Of a stretch of DNA of 33,481 nt, positions 30,402 to 33,481 are shown in pieces. Origin of the DNA: Betaproteobacteria bacterium (GTDB lineage: Bacteria > Pseudomonadota > Gammaproteobacteria > Burkholderiales > Burkholderiaceae_C). The first letter of the stretch is position 1. Each line of letters starts with the position of its first letter. The notes under the pieces are model-generated. The model did no database searches, was not told where the DNA came from, and saw nothing but the letters and a program-made list of their open reading frames with translations. The position numbers and the translations under genes are program-made. The stretch spans positions 1 to 33,481 of the forward strand of contig RFYV01000034.1 in assembly GCA_009921265.1 (NCBI GenBank). Direction: 5' to 3'.

Positions 30402-30432
30402 TCAAGCCAGGTTTGCGCTTGATGGCTTTTTT
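30402..30432 (+). terminator. Overlapping hairpins with T run: symporter terminator or leader attenuator
   Basis: AAGCCA (30404-30409) pairs with TGGCTT (30423-30428), followed by a T run to 30432. An alternative stem TCAAGC (30402-30407) with GCTTGA (30417-30422) uses overlapping bases, so only one can form at a time. It may simply end the symporter transcript. Lying between a TATAAT and fmdB, it could also be an attenuator for fmdB-DUF502-aspS. Confidence 0.45.
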
Positions 30433-30457
30433 CGGTTCTTTTTTTCATTCCATCGCC

Positions 30458-30820
30458 ATGCCAATTTACGCTTACAAATGCGGGTCCTGTGGCCATGCTA
30501 AAGACGTCTTGCAAAAAATGTCCGACGATCCGCTCACCGATTGTCCCGCTTGTGGTCAATCTGCTTTTTCCAAACAACTGACAGCCCCTGGTTTTCAACT
30601 CAAAGGAACGGGTTGGTACGCAACCGATTTCAAATCAGGCGGAAATGCTGCAACTGCAACGGCCACTGATGACACACCCGCAACATCTGATGCATCCACT
30701 GCAACCCCCGCTTCCAGCGATGGCACTTCGTCTACTGCCTCAACAACTACAACAACCCCAACTACTACAGCAACAAACAGTGCCAGTGGTAGTTGCGGCA
30801 CATCTTGCGCCGGTCACTAA
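30458..30820 (+). CDS. FmdB-family zinc-ribbon protein with Thr/Ser-rich tail
   Basis: The protein starts MPIYAYKCGSCG, the diagnostic FmdB N-terminus, with two CxxC knuckles (CGSC and CPAC) that bind one zinc, followed by QLTAPGFQLKGTGWYATDFK. From about residue 63 to 110 the chain is low complexity (Ala, Thr, Ser). It ends SGSCGTSCAGH, an extra CxxxC pair. The length is 120. In-frame codons upstream (to 30413) would add an N-terminus not seen in the family, so I use the MPIYAY start despite a weak ribosome binding site. Function is unknown beyond a proposed regulatory or zinc role; it commonly precedes a DUF502 gene and aspS in betaproteobacteria. Confidence 0.92.
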   Translation: MPIYAYKCGSCGHAKDVLQKMSDDPLTDCPACGQSAFSKQLTAPGFQLKGTGWYATDFKSGGNAATATATDDTPATSDASTATPASSDGTSSTASTTTTTPTTTATNSASGSCGTSCAGH

Positions 30821-30838
30821 TTTTATCTTATTTATTTT

Positions 30839-31486
30839 ATGCATATTAAAAAATATATATTGGCTGGACTATTGGTGTGGATGCCATTGGCCATCACCTT
30901 GTCGGTTCTCACATGGCTGATTGGTGCTATGGATTCCATACTGGCCAGTTTGCTACACGCCTTATCAAACATAGTCCCCGATCAATCTCAAAACTTGCTT
31001 TATCAGTTGGCACAAATTCATGGCTTGGGCGTTTTATTGGTATTTTTAGCGTTGGTACTGACGGGTGCTTTGGTCTCCAATGTGGCGGGTCGATGGTTGG
31101 TGCGGCAATGGGACAAAATTTTTGCCAACATACCCATCGTCAAATCCATCTACAACAGCGTCAAAAAAGTTTCAGATACGCTTTTTTCAAGCAACGGCAA
31201 TGCATTTCGAAAAGCGGTGTTGGTGCAATATCCGCGTGTAGGTTCTTGGACCATTGGGTTTCAAACAGGAACGCCTCAAGGTGAAGTTGTCGATCATCTT
31301 CCAGGTGAATACATGAGCATTTATGTGCCAACCACACCCAACCCCACCAGCGGATTTTTTCTTCTCATGCCTTGTGCAGATGTCATCGAACTAAAGATGT
31401 CTGTGGACGAAGCGCTCACCTATGTCATTTCTATGGGTGCTGTGCCCCCCGATACTGTCAAAACTCCCAACTCCATTTCTTCATAA
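30839..31486 (+). CDS. DUF502 family membrane protein
   Basis: The 215-residue protein has two membrane segments, about 7-30 ([23 protein letters not shown]) and 62-85 ([21 protein letters not shown]). A conserved '[21 protein letters not shown]' stretch and a C-terminal soluble part follow ([18 protein letters not shown], '[19 protein letters not shown]'-like block). These are the hallmark segments of DUF502. It starts 18 bases after fmdB, and its stop lies 17 bases before the aspS ATG. The cellular role is unknown. The ribosome binding site is poor, so it may be translated by read-through from fmdB. Confidence 0.92.
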   Translation: MHIKKYILAGLLVWMPLAITLSVLTWLIGAMDSILASLLHALSNIVPDQSQNLLYQLAQIHGLGVLLVFLALVLTGALVSNVAGRWLVRQWDKIFANIPIVKSIYNSVKKVSDTLFSSNGNAFRKAVLVQYPRVGSWTIGFQTGTPQGEVVDHLPGEYMSIYVPTTPNPTSGFFLLMPCADVIELKMSVDEALTYVISMGAVPPDTVKTPNSISS

Positions 31487-31503
31487 CTTTATTTGAGACT
31501 CTC

Positions 31504-33306
31504 ATGCCGATGCGAAGCCATTATTGCGGTCTAGTGACCGAAGCCCTCACAGGTCAATCTGTTTCTTTATGCGGATGGGTCAACCGTCGACGCGATCACG
31601 GTGGCGTGATCTTCATCGATTTACGCGATCGCGAAGGATCAGTGCAAATTGTTTGTGACCCCGATCGAGCCGACATGTTCAAAGTGGCCGAAGACCTGCG
31701 CAATGAATTTTGTGTGCAAGTCAAAGGACTCGTTCGTGCAAGACCTGAAGGCACCACCAACGACAATCTCACCAGTGGCAAGATCGAAGTACTGTGTCAC
31801 GAATTGATCGTGCTCAATCCGTCTGTCACACCGCCTTTCCAAATTGACGATGAAAATTTATCCGAAACCACACGCTTAACGCATCGTGTTTTGGATTTGC
31901 GCAGACCTTACATGCAAAAAAATCTCATGCTGCGTTATCGCGTAGCCATGGAAGTGCGCAAATTTTTAGACACCAATGGATTCATTGATATCGAAACGCC
32001 CATGCTCACCAAGAGCACGCCCGAAGGCGCGCGCGATTACTTGGTCCCCAGTCGTGTTCATGACGGACAATTTTTCGCATTACCGCAATCGCCTCAGTTG
32101 TTTAAGCAGTTGCTCATGGTGGCAGGTTTTGATCGTTACTACCAAATCACCAAATGTTTTCGTGACGAAGATTTAAGAGCCGATAGACAACCCGAGTTTA
32201 CACAAATTGATATTGAAACTTCTTTCCTTAAAGAAGAAGACATCAGAGCTTTGTTTCAAGACATGATCAAAGGTGTTTTCAAAACAGCATTGCAAGTAGA
32301 GTTAGGCGATTTTCCAGTGATGGCTTACAGCGAAGCCATGCATCGTTTTGGCTCAGACAAACCTGACCTGCGAGTCAAACTCGAATTCACAGAACTCACC
32401 GATATCATGGGCGACGTCGATTTCAAGGTATTTAGCGGCCCTGCTACAACCCCTGGTGGTCGCGTAGTGGCATTGCGCATTCCAGGTGGCGCCGATATGA
32501 GTCGCGGCGAAATCGATTCATATACCGAGTTCGTCAAAATTTATGGCGCCAAAGGTTTGGCTTGGATCAAGGTCAATGACGTCACAAAAGGACGCGACGG
32601 TTTGCAGTCGCCCATTGTCAAAAATATCCATGATAAAGCCATTGCGCAAGTGTTGTCTCGCACGCAAGCCCAAAACGGCGATTTGATTTTCTTTGGCGCA
32701 GACAAGGCCAAAATTGTGAACGACGCCATTGGTGGATTGCGTTTAAAAATTGGACACAGCGATTTTGCCAAGAAGAAAAATTTGTTCGAAGATCGATGGG
32801 CGCCGTTGTGGGTGGTTGATTTCCCCATGTTTGAATTTGACGAAGAAGCACAACGCTATACAGCCGTTCATCATCCCTTTACAGCACCCAAAGATGGTCA
32901 TGAAGATTGGATGGTTACCGCACCCGAAAAATGCATCGCCAAAGGCTATGACATGGTGCTCAATGGTTGGGAAATTGGCGGCGGCTCAGTGCGTATACAT
33001 CGCGCCGATGTTCAACAAAAAGTGTTTGATGCACTCAAAATCACACCCGAAGAGGCTCAGCTCAAATTTGGATTTTTACTCGACGCATTGCAATACGGCG
33101 CGCCTCCACACGGCGGCATTGCATTCGGTTTAGATCGCGTCATCACCTTGATGACAGGCGCAGATTCCATTCGCGACGTCATTGCATTTCCAAAAACGCA
33201 ACGCGCGCAATGCTTGCTCACTCAAGCACCTAGTCCTGTTGATGAAAAACAATTGCGCGAACTGCATATTCGATTGAGAAACCTAGACGCAGTCAAAGCC
33301 AGTTAA
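31504..33306 (+). CDS. aspS: Aspartyl-tRNA synthetase
   Basis: This class II synthetase charges tRNA(Asp). The 600 residues agree with the bacterial type (E. coli 590). The N-terminal anticodon-binding domain starts [13 protein letters not shown], with [23 protein letters not shown]. Motif 2 is [18 protein letters not shown] (R220-E222 onward). A GAD insertion domain occupies about 290-410. Motif 3 is [17 protein letters not shown] with GLDR at 542-545. The ATG at 31504 has a GAGA just upstream, and an in-frame ATG two codons later (MRSHYC) is an alternative. Longer starts overlap the DUF502 gene. Whether it also charges tRNA(Asn) depends on asnS and gatCAB elsewhere. Confidence 0.97.
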   Translation: MPMRSHYCGLVTEALTGQSVSLCGWVNRRRDHGGVIFIDLRDREGSVQIVCDPDRADMFKVAEDLRNEFCVQVKGLVRARPEGTTNDNLTSGKIEVLCHELIVLNPSVTPPFQIDDENLSETTRLTHRVLDLRRPYMQKNLMLRYRVAMEVRKFLDTNGFIDIETPMLTKSTPEGARDYLVPSRVHDGQFFALPQSPQLFKQLLMVAGFDRYYQITKCFRDEDLRADRQPEFTQIDIETSFLKEEDIRALFQDMIKGVFKTALQVELGDFPVMAYSEAMHRFGSDKPDLRVKLEFTELTDIMGDVDFKVFSGPATTPGGRVVALRIPGGADMSRGEIDSYTEFVKIYGAKGLAWIKVNDVTKGRDGLQSPIVKNIHDKAIAQVLSRTQAQNGDLIFFGADKAKIVNDAIGGLRLKIGHSDFAKKKNLFEDRWAPLWVVDFPMFEFDEEAQRYTAVHHPFTAPKDGHEDWMVTAPEKCIAKGYDMVLNGWEIGGGSVRIHRADVQQKVFDALKITPEEAQLKFGFLLDALQYGAPPHGGIAFGLDRVITLMTGADSIRDVIAFPKTQRAQCLLTQAPSPVDEKQLRELHIRLRNLDAVKAS

Positions 33307-33481
33307 TTCTGATTACGCATTAACCCTCTGCAATCGTTGCCTGTATCAGACGGTTTTTCTATGCTTGTCCTTTTGTGGGCATTGCTTTATTCATTTCAAG
33401 AGGTTGTACTTTTGATTCGTAACAATGCAGATATGTCATCCAATGATTCAGGTACACGGGCGGTGATCATCATGGTCAAAC
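33307..33481. other. Ambiguous partial reading frames at the window end
   Basis: Two readings compete after aspS. On the plus strand an ATG at 33361 opens a frame to the edge (MLVLLWALLYSFQEVVLLIR, then NNADMSSNDSGTRAVIIMVK), with alternative starts at 33412 (TTG, after an AAGAGG) and 33433 (ATG). On the minus strand a frame ending at the TGA at 33398-33396 reads TARVPESLDDISALLRIKS and could be the C-terminus of a convergent gene. Too little is present to choose, and I recognise neither product. No clear aspS terminator is seen here. Confidence 0.3.

Overview
The window looks like a chromosomal segment of a betaproteobacterium, most likely Burkholderiales, with a moderate base composition (about mid-40s % GC by eye) and tightly packed genes. 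The basis is gene order and protein character: divergent ispB / rplU-rpmA-obgE-proB, the hemA-prfA-prmC-grxD operon, rppH next to proS, a large DUF3683-type FAD/Fe-S dehydrogenase, a ubiE / Tim44-like / ubiJ / ubiB cluster, and fmdB-DUF502-aspS. I cannot name the genus from sequence alone.

Left end (1-4760): the only region that looks accessory. It starts with a decayed minus-strand remnant of a PilC/GspF-family protein. This abuts a plus-strand pseudogene of a serine alpha/beta-hydrolase with a C-terminal 'GDVDLYITEPD' domain, broken by three in-frame stops and two frame changes. Then comes a minus-strand gene for a 1030-residue metalloprotease: a long imperfect-repeat N-terminal region, a serralysin-type M10 zinc site and a short RTX-like tail. 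A small unrecognised gene with a hairpin over its start codon completes the region.

Middle (4800-20620): housekeeping genes. ispB makes the quinone side chain. rplU-rpmA (with a strong terminator), obgE and proB run on the plus strand. rppH is convergent with proB and divergent from proS, and a lytic transglycosylase overlaps the end of proS. On the minus strand hemA, prfA, prmC and grxD form an operon in which prmC modifies the RF1 made by prfA. A small membrane protein is wedged between hemA and a complete minus-strand ugpBAECQ operon for glycerol-3-phosphate and glycerophosphodiester uptake and hydrolysis.

Right (20779-33481): a plus-strand run of a 1292-residue FAD/Fe-S dehydrogenase, a DUF971 protein, ubiE, a Tim44-like membrane protein, ubiJ, ubiB and a sodium:solute symporter. 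This run is centred on respiratory quinones: UbiE, UbiJ and UbiB act in ubiquinone synthesis and the dehydrogenase probably feeds electrons to quinone. Next comes fmdB-DUF502-aspS, preceded by a perfect TATAAT and two mutually exclusive hairpins, one followed by a T run. The last 175 bases hold only an uncertain partial reading frame.

I saw no tRNA, rRNA, CRISPR array, insertion sequence or clear defence system. The items most worth a second look are the decayed left-end locus with its orphan repeat-rich protease, and the possible attenuator ahead of fmdB-DUF502-aspS.
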